Positions 7,625 through 15,633 of a DNA stretch of 17,970 nt are shown here, in pieces. A program made the translations under genes and the position numbers. Origin of the DNA: Verrucomicrobiota bacterium. GTDB taxonomy: Bacteria; Verrucomicrobiota; Verrucomicrobiia; Opitutales; Opitutaceae. The notes under the pieces are model-generated. The model saw only the letters and a program-made list of their open reading frames with translations, ran no database searches and was not told the DNA's origin. The stretch is taken from contig JAEWKR010000048.1 of NCBI GenBank assembly GCA_023457715.1, positions 1-17,970 on the forward strand, written 5' to 3'. Each line of letters begins with the position of its first letter. Within the stretch, counting starts at the first letter, position 1.

Positions 7625-9469
7625 CTACCACACATAGCTTGCACCCACGGACCAGGTCCGGGGCGTGGGCGGAACAGCGGGAATCACCTGAAAACGGCTG
7701 TTCCAGAGGTTATCGACCTGGAGGGTCAGTTCCAGCCCTCGCACCCAGCGTGGGCGGTACCCGAGGCCGACGGTCGTCGCCAGCGTATCGTTCCCGCCTT
7801 GCGTCCGCAGCGGGTTGTCCGCCTGCAACCTCGCCTCGTTGTCGACGCGCACCTCGATCTCCCGCGTGAGCCGTACCGTGGCTGCCGCGGTGAGCCGATG
7901 CTTCGCGTAATTCAAGGCGTAGAAACTGGCATCGACGGCGGCCCCCCGGTAGTCGGGATCCTTCGCCAGGCCGGTGTAGCCAAGAACCAGGTCAACCCGC
8001 CGGCCACTTCGGCGCGCGACCACCTCGACGCCGGTCGTATCAACGTCCAGCGCGTTGGCCGTGCGCGCCGTCACCCCCTGCCGAAACGTCCAATCCACCA
8101 GTCCCAGGTCCCGGCGCCCGAACAGGGCCGCATCGATGGTCCAGCCTTGGAACACGGCGGTGGCGCCCACCTCCAGAGTGCGGCTGACCTGCCGGCCCAG
8201 GTTTGGATTGCCGCGGAACAGGCCGCTCGCGGCGGACGAGTTGAGGGCGGTGTAGGTGGGTACCTGGGACGTCTGCGCATAGCTGGCGTAGACGCGGCGC
8301 ACGGACGTTCCGGGTGTCGCCCGCGACAAGGCGATCACCGGCGAGAACCGGTCGGGCTCCCGGTCCGAGTCATCATAGGTGCCCCCGAGCCGCGCCGTGT
8401 AACGCGTCCCCTCCGCCCCCGCCCAGCTCGTCTCCGGCACCAGGGTCAGTTTGCTGAGCGTTCGCGACCGGTACCGGCCGGCGGTGAGGGAGGTCGACTG
8501 CAGGTGGTCGGACAGGAGTTCGGCCCGGTAAAACAGCGCGGCGGCCGACGCGACCGTCCGCCCCTCCACCGCGGCGCCGCGCTGCCAGGTCGTGTGTTGA
8601 AACGGATGGACCGGACCGACAGGCGCAAAGCGGTTGAAGGCATAATCGTCCTTGTTGCGTCGATAATAGGCGCCGGCCGTCACGTAGCCATCGCCGGAAA
8701 GCTGCACGCGATGATCCACCATCAACAGCACCGTCTGGAGGTTCTCCGTCTCGTTTGAATTGAACGGGGTGTACAGGTTGGGCCAGCCGAAGAACTTGGC
8801 CTGGTAGCCGGCAAACCAATCGGTCTGCCAGTTCGCGCCGCGCACTTGGAACCGCGCGTTCAACCGGTCGAAGCGGTGATCGCTGTAGGCGAGGGGGCCG
8901 TCAGACTCGGAATGGGCCACCGCCACGTCGATCCCAAAGACCGGACCGCCCCCGCTCCCGCCGGCAGAGGCCCCCTGATAGAGGTCCGCCCGCCACAACG
9001 CATGGGGCCCCGCGCCCAGCTGCAGCGCACCCTGGCCCGCCACCTGGCGCCAGGTGTACGCCACCGCGCCCGCCGTGGCGTTGGTCTGTCCCAGCGCGAG
9101 GTCGCTGCCGACCCGGACCTCCGGCGCACCCAGCATTTGCGGCGCGATCGGCAATTCGGCGAAATAGTGTCCCGTTTGCGGATCAAGCACCGAGACCGCG
9201 CCCACCCGGAACCCGGTGTTCTCGAAGATGCCGCCCCGCACGGTGACATCCGCCTGGCCCTCCACCAGATTGCGTCCCTGAAGTTCCACCCGCGGTTCGA
9301 AGCGCAGGGCCGAGACGGGCATCACAAAGGTGCCCGTCGGCGTCTGATTCGCCACGCGCGGCGAGAAGACGGTGACCGCCGGCAGCGTCTCCGGCGCCTC
9401 GACTGCCCCGGCGGCAGCGGCGAAGGCGGCTAGTAAAGCGGAAAGGGTGCAAGTCCTGAACAAGCTCAT
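7625..9469 (-). CDS. TonB-dependent outer-membrane receptor
   Basis: A 614-residue outer-membrane receptor for energised uptake of an unknown ligand. The signal peptide is about residues 1-22 (hydrophobic, ends AGA). A TonB-box-like stretch ETLPAVTVFS follows (27-36). The plug domain is about residues 40-145, with GRNLVEGQADVTVRGG and a plug end near SDLALGQTNATAGAVAY. The rest is a beta-barrel of alternating aromatic strands ending in Trp614 (SVGASYVW), as expected for BAM recognition. The size is close to BtuB-class receptors (about 600) and well below SusC-type proteins. No TonB/ExbBD, ABC transporter or binding-protein gene is nearby, so the substrate cannot be inferred. The start at 9469 lacks a clear Shine-Dalgarno. 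A 19-bp palindrome lies 33 bp upstream. Confidence 0.92.
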   Translation of the reverse strand: MSLFRTCTLSALLAAFAAAAGAVEAPETLPAVTVFSPRVANQTPTGTFVMPVSALRFEPRVELQGRNLVEGQADVTVRGGIFENTGFRVGAVSVLDPQTGHYFAELPIAPQMLGAPEVRVGSDLALGQTNATAGAVAYTWRQVAGQGALQLGAGPHALWRADLYQGASAGGSGGGPVFGIDVAVAHSESDGPLAYSDHRFDRLNARFQVRGANWQTDWFAGYQAKFFGWPNLYTPFNSNETENLQTVLLMVDHRVQLSGDGYVTAGAYYRRNKDDYAFNRFAPVGPVHPFQHTTWQRGAAVEGRTVASAAALFYRAELLSDHLQSTSLTAGRYRSRTLSKLTLVPETSWAGAEGTRYTARLGGTYDDSDREPDRFSPVIALSRATPGTSVRRVYASYAQTSQVPTYTALNSSAASGLFRGNPNLGRQVSRTLEVGATAVFQGWTIDAALFGRRDLGLVDWTFRQGVTARTANALDVDTTGVEVVARRSGRRVDLVLGYTGLAKDPDYRGAAVDASFYALNYAKHRLTAAATVRLTREIEVRVDNEARLQADNPLRTQGGNDTLATTVGLGYRPRWVRGLELTLQVDNLWNSRFQVIPAVPPTPRTWSVGASYVW

Positions 9470-9502
9470 GGGAGGCCGTCCTGATTGGGGGAGCCGGGGC
9501 CT

Positions 9503-9521
9503 CGAAACAAGCCTTGTTTCG
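9503..9521. promoter_or_regulatory. 19-bp palindrome, candidate operator of the TonB receptor
   Basis: CGAAACAAGCCTTGTTTCG is a perfect palindrome with one central base, 33 bp upstream of the receptor ATG in the divergent gap. An additional half-site AACAAG lies at 9541-9546, 35 bp from the first AACAAG (9506-9511). Position and symmetry suit a dimeric repressor. It does not resemble a Fur box, and no regulator gene is adjacent. Confidence 0.5.
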
Positions 9522-9558
9522 TTTCCGGTGTGCGGACGTTAACAAGGGTGGGACTGAG

Positions 9559-9614
9559 TTTTGAGTTTTGGGTTTTGGGTTTGGGGTTCTGGGTTTTGAG
9601 TTTTGGGTTTTTGG
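9559..9614. repeat. Heptamer array, 8 units (TTTTGAG/TTTTGGG), with G-quadruplex motif
   Basis: Eight contiguous 7-mers: TTTTGAG, TTTTGGG, TTTTGGG, TTTGGGG, TTCTGGG, TTTTGAG, TTTTGGG, TTTTTGG. TTTTGAG differs by one base from the ATTTGAG unit at 17741. Four G tracts at 9570-9572, 9577-9579, 9583-9586 and 9591-9593 have loops of 4, 3 and 4, meeting the canonical G-quadruplex rule on the plus strand. The array is followed by a pyrimidine-rich stretch (9619-9731) leading to the M3 peptidase start. Confidence 0.85.
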
Positions 9615-9731
9615 AGGGCTTTCCCCTCACTCCCTCATTCCCTGCTCGCCCCCTCCCTCCCTCCGTCGCCGGCAATTTCAGCAGCGGTCCCTTGCGTCCC
9701 TCAGGTCCTTCAGGTCCTTTTCCTCCCTGCC
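9615..9731. other. Pyrimidine-rich leader of the M3 peptidase gene
   Basis: Strongly C/T-biased on the plus strand, with CCCTCC-type runs near 9650-9663 and a 9-nt near-repeat around CCTCAGGTCCTTCAGGTCCT at 9705-9724. No Shine-Dalgarno precedes the ATG at 9732. No convincing promoter or gene seen. Confidence 0.5.
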
Positions 9732-11789
9732 ATGGACAATCCCTTCCTTCGTCCGGAGTTCCGTATTCCCTGGTCGCAACTCACCGCCGACCGGATCGTC
9801 CCGGCGGTCGAGTCTGCCCTGCGCGAGGCGGCGGCGGGCGTCGATCGGATCGCGGCGCTCGCGTTTACGGCCGCGAGCTACGAGACAACCTTCCTGGCGC
9901 TCGAGCAGGCACTGGATGCGCTGAATGTCGTGTGGGCCAAGGTCGGGCACCTGCAATCGGTCGCCGACAGCCCGCCGGTGCGCGACGCGTACAACGCCAT
10001 GCTGCCGAAGGTGGCGGCCTTTCAGGCGAGCATTCCGCTGAACGCAGGGTTGTGGGCCCGGCTGAAGCAGGTCGCCGAGAGTCCCGCGGGCAGGTCAGCC
10101 GCGGGCATCCGGCGGCGGCACATCGACGAAACAGTAAAGGAATTCCGCCAGGCGGGCGCAGACCTTCCCGGCGAACAGCGCGCCCGGCTGGAGACCTTGC
10201 AGGGCGAGCTGGCGCAACTCACGCAAACGTATTCCGAGCATGTCCTCGATGCCACCAACGCGTGGCAATTGGTCGTCGAGGACGAGGCGCGGCTGCGGGG
10301 ACTCCCGGAGCACGCAAAGGCGGCGGCGCGCCGCAGCGCGGAAGCGAAAGGGCTGACGGGTTGGCGGTTCACGCTGCACATGCCCTCGTTCGAGCCGTTC
10401 ATGACCTATGTGGAGGATGCGGCGCTGCGGGAGGAAATGTGGCGTGCCTCCGCGCAGGTGGGCGCGGCCGCCCCCCACGACAACACGGCGCTGATCCGGC
10501 GGATCCTGGCGCTGCGGGCGGAGAAGGCCGCGCTGCTCGGGTATCCGAATTTCGCGGACCTTGTCCTCGAGCGGCGAATGGCGAAGACCGGACGGCAGGC
10601 CCTCGCGTTCATGGAGGGGCTGGGGCAGCGGGCGGCGGCGGCGTTTGCGAAAGACACGCGCGAACTGGAGGAATTCAAGGCGCGGCACACCGGCGCTCCG
10701 GTCCAGCCGCTGGCGCCCTGGGAACTCGCCTTCTGGGCGGAGCGGCTGCGACGCTCGCGGTACGACTTCGACGAGGAGCTGCTGCGACCGTATTTTCCGA
10801 TGGACCGCGTCATCGCCGGGCTCTTCGAACTGGTGCAGCGCGTCTTCGGGATTCGCGTGGAGTCAGCCCCGGGCCCGGGGCCGGTGGAAACCTGGCACCC
10901 GGATGTCACCTTCCATGAGGTGTACGACCGGGCCGGCCGGCATCTGGGATCCTTCTACGCGGACTGGCATCCCCGGGAGTCCAAGCGCGGTGGAGCCTGG
11001 ATGAATTACCTCATTACCGGCGGGCCGCAACCGGACAAGTCGCGGGCGCCGCACCTCGGCCTGATCTGCGGGAACATGACCCCGCCCGCCGGCGGGCGTC
11101 CGGCGCTTCTGACGCACCGCGAAGTGGAGACCGTCTTCCACGAATTCGGCCACCTCCTGCATCACCTGCTCGGCGAGGTGGAGATCAAGTCGCTCAACGG
11201 CGTGAATGTGGCCTGGGATTTCGTCGAGCTGCCCTCCCAGATCATGGAAAACTGGGCGTGGGAGCGCGCGAGCCTCGACCTGTTTGCGCGTCACCACGAA
11301 ACCGGCGCGCCGATTCCCGAGGACCTGGTGGGAAAAATGGTGGCCGCGAGAAATTTCCGTTCGGCGACCGCGCTGATGCGCCAGGTGGCGTTCGCCAAGA
11401 TGGATCTGCTGCTGCACCTGGAGACGGCCCGGTTCGTGGACACGCCCGACGTCGAGCCGCTCGCGCGGGCCGCGGTGGCCGAGTACCTGATCCCAACGGT
11501 CCCACCGGCGCCGACGGTGGTGAAGCGGTTCACGCACATCTTTGCCGATCCCGTGGGTTATGCCGCCGGGTACTACTCGTACAAGTGGGCCGAGGTGCTC
11601 GATGCCGACGCCTTCACCCGGTTCAAGCGCGAGGGGATCTTCAACGCGGAGGTGGGCGCCGCCTTCGTCGAGCACATCCTCAGCCGGGGCAATTCGCAGG
11701 ATCCGGCGGAACTGTATCGGGCCTTCATGGGTCGAGAGCCCGACCTCAACGCGCTGCTTGAGCGCAGCGGGCTCGCGCCCGCGGCGTGA
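9732..11789 (+). CDS. prlC: M3-family zinc oligopeptidase (oligopeptidase A type)
   Basis: A 685-residue cytoplasmic metallopeptidase that cleaves short peptides released by ATP-dependent proteases and signal-peptide processing. The zinc site is HEFGH (His470, Glu471, His474) with the third ligand Glu499 in FVELPSQ, at the same 29-residue spacing as thimet oligopeptidase. The substrate-binding tyrosines lie in the Gly/Tyr-rich GYAAGYYSYKW segment near the C terminus. The N-terminal MDNPFLRPEFRIPW matches the start of oligopeptidase A, and the length equals that of E. coli PrlC/OpdA (680). This fixes the start at 9732, although the frame stays open upstream through a low-complexity repeat. No signal peptide. 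A 109-bp gap with hairpins separates it from the tamB-like gene, so an operon is possible but unproven. Confidence 0.95.
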   Translation: MDNPFLRPEFRIPWSQLTADRIVPAVESALREAAAGVDRIAALAFTAASYETTFLALEQALDALNVVWAKVGHLQSVADSPPVRDAYNAMLPKVAAFQASIPLNAGLWARLKQVAESPAGRSAAGIRRRHIDETVKEFRQAGADLPGEQRARLETLQGELAQLTQTYSEHVLDATNAWQLVVEDEARLRGLPEHAKAAARRSAEAKGLTGWRFTLHMPSFEPFMTYVEDAALREEMWRASAQVGAAAPHDNTALIRRILALRAEKAALLGYPNFADLVLERRMAKTGRQALAFMEGLGQRAAAAFAKDTRELEEFKARHTGAPVQPLAPWELAFWAERLRRSRYDFDEELLRPYFPMDRVIAGLFELVQRVFGIRVESAPGPGPVETWHPDVTFHEVYDRAGRHLGSFYADWHPRESKRGGAWMNYLITGGPQPDKSRAPHLGLICGNMTPPAGGRPALLTHREVETVFHEFGHLLHHLLGEVEIKSLNGVNVAWDFVELPSQIMENWAWERASLDLFARHHETGAPIPEDLVGKMVAARNFRSATALMRQVAFAKMDLLLHLETARFVDTPDVEPLARAAVAEYLIPTVPPAPTVVKRFTHIFADPVGYAAGYYSYKWAEVLDADAFTRFKREGIFNAEVGAAFVEHILSRGNSQDPAELYRAFMGREPDLNALLERSGLAPAA

Positions 11790-11898
11790 GCCCGGTCAGA
11801 CCGGCGCGGCACGTGCGTGGGCTAATCTGACGCACGTTATGAGTCGACCAACAGCAGACGGGCGGGAGCCAGCCGCGTCCCGCCGCGCCGGGTGATCC
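11790..11898. other. Gap between M3 peptidase and tamB-like gene, three hairpins
   Basis: Contains the palindrome CCGGTCAGACCGG (11792-11804), an 8-bp perfect stem ACGTGCGT/ACGCACGT (11811-11818 / 11830-11837, 11-nt loop), and a 7-bp stem GGCGGGA/TCCCGCC (11861-11867 / 11878-11884). The second could end the peptidase transcript although no U tract follows. The third lies 14 bp before the tamB-like ATG and could occlude translation initiation. Confidence 0.45.
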
Positions 11899-14800
11899 AT
11901 GCGGCGCTTCCTTCGCATCCTGGCGGGGCTGGCCCTGGGACTCGTGCTCCTGCTGGCCACGCTGCCCTATTGGCTGCCGTGGGCGGCGCGACCCGTCGCG
12001 GCACACTACGGCGCGAGCTTTGGCGGGTATGAACGAAAGGGTTACAGCCGGTTCGTGCTCCGTGACGTGCGCGTCGACCACTCCCCGGTCCGAATCGCTG
12101 TCGAGCAGGTCGAGGCGGATACGCCGCTGCTTTGGACCTGGCGGCACTTTCGGCGGGCGCCAACGGTGATCGCCGCCACGCGGTGGTCGGTCGAGGTGGT
12201 GCCGCGCGGGGAGCGCGCGAAGGCGGGCGCGCGCCGGATGGGCTGGAGACGGCTGCAGGGCATCCTTCAACGCGTGGGCGGCGGGCTCGATCGGTGGCTT
12301 GCCGCGGCGACCCTCGGCGCCGGCGTGGTGCGGTGGCCGACGGGAGACATCGCGCTGGAGGCGGCGACCTGGCGGTCCTCCCGCGCCGGCGACGGCGGCG
12401 GCGTTATGCCGCCGGGCCTGCAGGTGACGAACCTCCGCTTCCGTTCGCTCGCCGCGGATGCGGCCGCGCTGCGGTTTTTGCCGGGAGGAGAAATGCAGCT
12501 CACGGCCCGCAGTGCAGCCGCCGACGCGGAGCTGTCCCTCGCCACGCGTCAGGCGGCGGTCGTCGGCGACGCCCGCTGGGCCGGGCAGGGTGCCACGCTG
12601 GCGGCGGAGTTCCTGCCCGACGGCTGGCTGCCACGGATGGCGAAGCTGGACGTCCCGGTGGTGAAGCTGCCGGCGGAACGCGCACGATTGAAAGGCTACG
12701 GGAACGTGACCGGCCGGGCGCACGCGACGTGGAATGGAGAAATCCTGGAGGCGCGCGTCGACCTGGAGGCTGCGCCGCTGCCGGAGCGGAACCTGCCCGA
12801 ACTCGTGGTCAAGCTCGCGGCCGATGCCGCAGGGCGGGATCGGTGGCGGCTGACGCAACTGGAGGCGCGGATACCGGGCGGGGAGGCGCGGCTGAGCGGG
12901 CCGGTGTCGATTGATCGTCAGGGTCGGTGGCAGGGTGCGGCGGCGGAGCTGCGGTTCCGGTTTGACCTGGCGGCGCAACCCTGGATGCCGGCGGCAGGCG
13001 TGTTGACGGGCCGCGCCGTCGCGTCGGCCTCCGACGCGGGCATCCCCGACTTCGCATGGAGCGTCGAGGGGGCGGACCTCCGGCTGCAGTCGACCGCCCT
13101 GCGTCGCTTCCACGCGGAGGGCGACCTGCACTGGCCCAGGCTGCGACTGCGCGAGGTGCAATTGACGGGACCTGCGGGCGAGACCCTGAGGGGCGGCGCC
13201 GAGGTGGATTTCGTCGCCCGCGAGCTCGCGCGCGCCTCCGTGTCCGGCGAAGTCAACGGGCAGACCCTTGCGGCGTGGTTGCCGCCCACGCTGGCGTTCG
13301 GCCAGGCGGAGGTGCGCGCCGAGGCGGCGGGTCCGCTCGCGGCCCTCCGTCACGAAGGCCAGGCGATCGTGCGACCGATCACCCTCGGCCGGGTGGCGGT
13401 GGAGCGCGCCGACGTCCGCTGGAAGGGGGAAGGGCGGGCGATCAATGAGGCGGCGGTGTCGCTGGCGGCGGGGGCGGCGCTGGTCAGCGCGAAAGGCCGG
13501 ATCGACGCAGCGTCGACGCTGCGGTTGGAGTCGCTGCATTGGACCCACGCCGGCACACCGGTCCTCGCGCTGAAGGCGCCGGCGACGGTCCGGCTGCGAC
13601 CGACCCTGACGATCGAGGCGCTCCACCTTGCAGGTCCCGAGGCGGCGGTGGACGCGCGGATGACCTGGGGGGCGGTGGGCCGCGTGGACGTCGCGGTGCG
13701 GGGGCTCCCGTCGGAGGTGCTGCGACCGTTCCGCGCGGAATCCGGCCTGCGTTGGGCGATCCGCTCCTGGGCGATCACCGGCAGCTGGGCGGAAGGGCCG
13801 ATGACGTTTTCCTCCGCCGGCGAGGCGACCTTTGCGTTGCCGGAGCAGCGGACGGCGACCGTGCGGGCGGCGTTCCGCGGGGACGGCCAGGGCCTTTGGG
13901 TGGATGCGTTGCACGCGTTGGAAGGCGACAACGCGGTGGTGAACGCATCGGGACGCCTGCCGGTGGTGGTGACGCCGTGGGGCAACCCGGAACCGCGAAC
14001 GACGCCCGCGCGGGCGAGCCGGTGGTTCGAACTGAATCCGGACGGTCCGCTGGGCTTCGAAGCGGTGACGGTGCCCAACGCCGCCTTCTGGCAGCAGTTC
14101 GGCGCCGTGACCGGGATCGAACTCGACGCGCCTCAACTCACCGCCCGGCTCGAAGGCACGTGGCGGGAGCCACGCGGGCACATCGAATTTCATCTCACCC
14201 GGGCCACGATGAACGCCCGGCGCTTTGCCCGACCGCTGCCCACGGTCGAGAAGGTGGACCTGTCCCTGATCGGGACGGCATCGTCCGTGCAGCTGAAAAC
14301 GCTGACGTTCACGGTGGAAGGGCAGGCCGTGAAGGCGGAGGGTGAGCTGGCGCTGGAAGAGACCGGGTGGCTGCAGCTCTGGCGGGAGCCCGGGCGGCTG
14401 TTGCGGGAACGCGGGCGGTTCAACGTGCAGGTCCCCGAGGCGCAGGTCGCCATGTTCGCCCGCTTTCTTCCGGCGGCCCTGGCTCCCGCCGGCAGGCTGG
14501 CGGCCGATCTGCGCTTTGACGCCGGGCAATTGAACGGGGTGGTGCGGCTGCGCGAGGCGGCGTCGCGGCCGCTGGGCCCGCTGGGCGTGCTGCAACAAGT
14601 CAGTGCGGACGTGGAGTTCCGCGGCCGCCGGATTGTCCTCGAACGGGTGTCGGCCACCAGCGGCGGTCAGCCGGTGACCCTGACGGGCGACGTTGAACTG
14701 CCCGCCGGCGGTTGGATTTCGGGGCCGGAGCAACAGCCGCGCTACAACATCGTGCTGCGCGGGACGAACGTGCCGTTCGTGCGCCAGGCGGGTCTGCTGA

Positions 14801-15633
14801 TCCGCGGCGACCTTGACCTGGCGTTGCGCAGCAACCGCGAAGGGGCCGCCGCGATCAGCGGCCGGGTGGAACTGCGCGACAGCCTGTTCCTCACCGACGT
14901 GCGGTCGTATCTCCCGCGCGGGGCGGCGGCGAGCCCGGCCCGGCGACCACCGTACTTTTCCGTGGATACACCCCCGCTCGACGGGTGGGCGCTCGACGTG
15001 ACGGTCAGCGGCTCGCGCTTCCTGCGCGTGCGCATGCCGGTTTTCTCGGGGATCGCGTCGACCCGCTTCCACCTCGGGGGCACCCTGGGCGAGCCCCGCG
15101 CAATCGGCGACGCGACGATCGATGAAGGTGCGGTCCTGATGCCGTTCACCCGCTTCGAGCTCCAGCAGGGGGTGGTGCGGCTGACGGAGGAGAGTCCCTA
15201 TGAGCCGACGGTCTTCCTGCGCGGCACCGGCCGCCACTACGGGTACGACCTGACGATGGAGATCAGCGGCACGGCCTCGACGCCCAACCTCACGTTCAGT
15301 TCGAGCCCGGCGTTGGATCCCGACCAGGTCCTCGTGATGGTTACGACCGGCGCCGCGCCCACGAACGAGGTGAGCACCTCGCTGACCCGTCGCGCGGTCC
15401 AGATCGGAGCGTTTGTGGGCCAGAGCCTGCTCGGCAGCCTCGGGGGCGGCGGCGTCGAGCCGGGTCGGCTGTCGGTGGAATCCGGCGAGCGGATTTCCCG
15501 GCAGGGGCGGGAGACCTATTCCATCGAGTACAAGCTGAACGGTCGTTGGAGTGTGACCGGGGAATACGACGAGTTCGACGAGTACAACGCGGGCTTCAAG
15601 TGGCGGGTGGCCCCGAAGGAGCGCCGCAAATGA
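11899..15633 (+). CDS. tamB: TamB-like translocation/assembly module protein (AsmA-like, DUF490 C terminus)
   Basis: A 1244-residue envelope-spanning protein. Residues about 5-27 form an uncleaved N-terminal membrane anchor (RILAGLALGLVLLLATLPYW). The remaining roughly 1200 residues are beta-rich, low in Cys, and full of alternating hydrophobic/polar stretches, as in the hydrophobic-groove proteins of the AsmA/TamB/YhdP class. These are implicated in outer-membrane protein assembly or phospholipid transfer across the periplasm. The TamB C-terminal domain is recognisable at about 1060-1240: LGEPRAIGDATIDEGAV, a FELQQGVVRLTEESPYEP stretch, then FSSSPALDPDQVLVMV. It overlaps the following Omp85 gene by ATGA, which supports a TamA/TamB-type pair. 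Length is close to E. coli TamB (1259). N-terminal sequence is poorly conserved, so the call rests on architecture, C terminus and partner. Confidence 0.88.
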   Translation: MRRFLRILAGLALGLVLLLATLPYWLPWAARPVAAHYGASFGGYERKGYSRFVLRDVRVDHSPVRIAVEQVEADTPLLWTWRHFRRAPTVIAATRWSVEVVPRGERAKAGARRMGWRRLQGILQRVGGGLDRWLAAATLGAGVVRWPTGDIALEAATWRSSRAGDGGGVMPPGLQVTNLRFRSLAADAAALRFLPGGEMQLTARSAAADAELSLATRQAAVVGDARWAGQGATLAAEFLPDGWLPRMAKLDVPVVKLPAERARLKGYGNVTGRAHATWNGEILEARVDLEAAPLPERNLPELVVKLAADAAGRDRWRLTQLEARIPGGEARLSGPVSIDRQGRWQGAAAELRFRFDLAAQPWMPAAGVLTGRAVASASDAGIPDFAWSVEGADLRLQSTALRRFHAEGDLHWPRLRLREVQLTGPAGETLRGGAEVDFVARELARASVSGEVNGQTLAAWLPPTLAFGQAEVRAEAAGPLAALRHEGQAIVRPITLGRVAVERADVRWKGEGRAINEAAVSLAAGAALVSAKGRIDAASTLRLESLHWTHAGTPVLALKAPATVRLRPTLTIEALHLAGPEAAVDARMTWGAVGRVDVAVRGLPSEVLRPFRAESGLRWAIRSWAITGSWAEGPMTFSSAGEATFALPEQRTATVRAAFRGDGQGLWVDALHALEGDNAVVNASGRLPVVVTPWGNPEPRTTPARASRWFELNPDGPLGFEAVTVPNAAFWQQFGAVTGIELDAPQLTARLEGTWREPRGHIEFHLTRATMNARRFARPLPTVEKVDLSLIGTASSVQLKTLTFTVEGQAVKAEGELALEETGWLQLWREPGRLLRERGRFNVQVPEAQVAMFARFLPAALAPAGRLAADLRFDAGQLNGVVRLREAASRPLGPLGVLQQVSADVEFRGRRIVLERVSATSGGQPVTLTGDVELPAGGWISGPEQQPRYNIVLRGTNVPFVRQAGLLIRGDLDLALRSNREGAAAISGRVELRDSLFLTDVRSYLPRGAAASPARRPPYFSVDTPPLDGWALDVTVSGSRFLRVRMPVFSGIASTRFHLGGTLGEPRAIGDATIDEGAVLMPFTRFELQQGVVRLTEESPYEPTVFLRGTGRHYGYDLTMEISGTASTPNLTFSSSPALDPDQVLVMVTTGAAPTNEVSTSLTRRAVQIGAFVGQSLLGSLGGGGVEPGRLSVESGERISRQGRETYSIEYKLNGRWSVTGEYDEFDEYNAGFKWRVAPKERRK
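15616..15621 (+). promoter_or_regulatory. Shine-Dalgarno of the Omp85 gene
   Basis: AAGGAG, 8 nt before the ATG at 15630 and inside the end of the tamB-like gene. It is the best ribosome-binding site in the window. It decides the Omp85 start at 15630 over the upstream in-frame ATG at 15546, which lies within tamB-like coding sequence. Confidence 0.85.

Noticed and set aside
9470..9560. Cobalamin riboswitch upstream of the BtuB-sized receptor
   Set aside because: I could not find the B12-box or the conserved GCCACTG element on the minus strand; the leader is too short and is dominated by a palindrome.
9466..9675. A 69-codon minus-strand frame with Lys-Thr-Gln-Asn-Pro cycles
   Set aside because: It is simply the heptamer array read in reverse; seven bases times three gives a seven-residue peptide period. 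No ribosome-binding site.
9485..10918. A 477-codon plus-strand frame across the heptamer array and the M3 peptidase
   Set aside because: Its beginning is the repeat translated into Phe/Gly/Leu cycles and the rest is an out-of-frame Arg/Gly/Ala-rich shadow of the peptidase gene.
11746..15237. A 1163-codon open frame antisense to the tamB-like gene
   Set aside because: Its translation is Arg/His/Pro/Gln-rich without recognisable domains. High G+C and avoidance of TTA, CTA and TCA in the real gene explain the absence of stops. The sense frame has clear TamB features.
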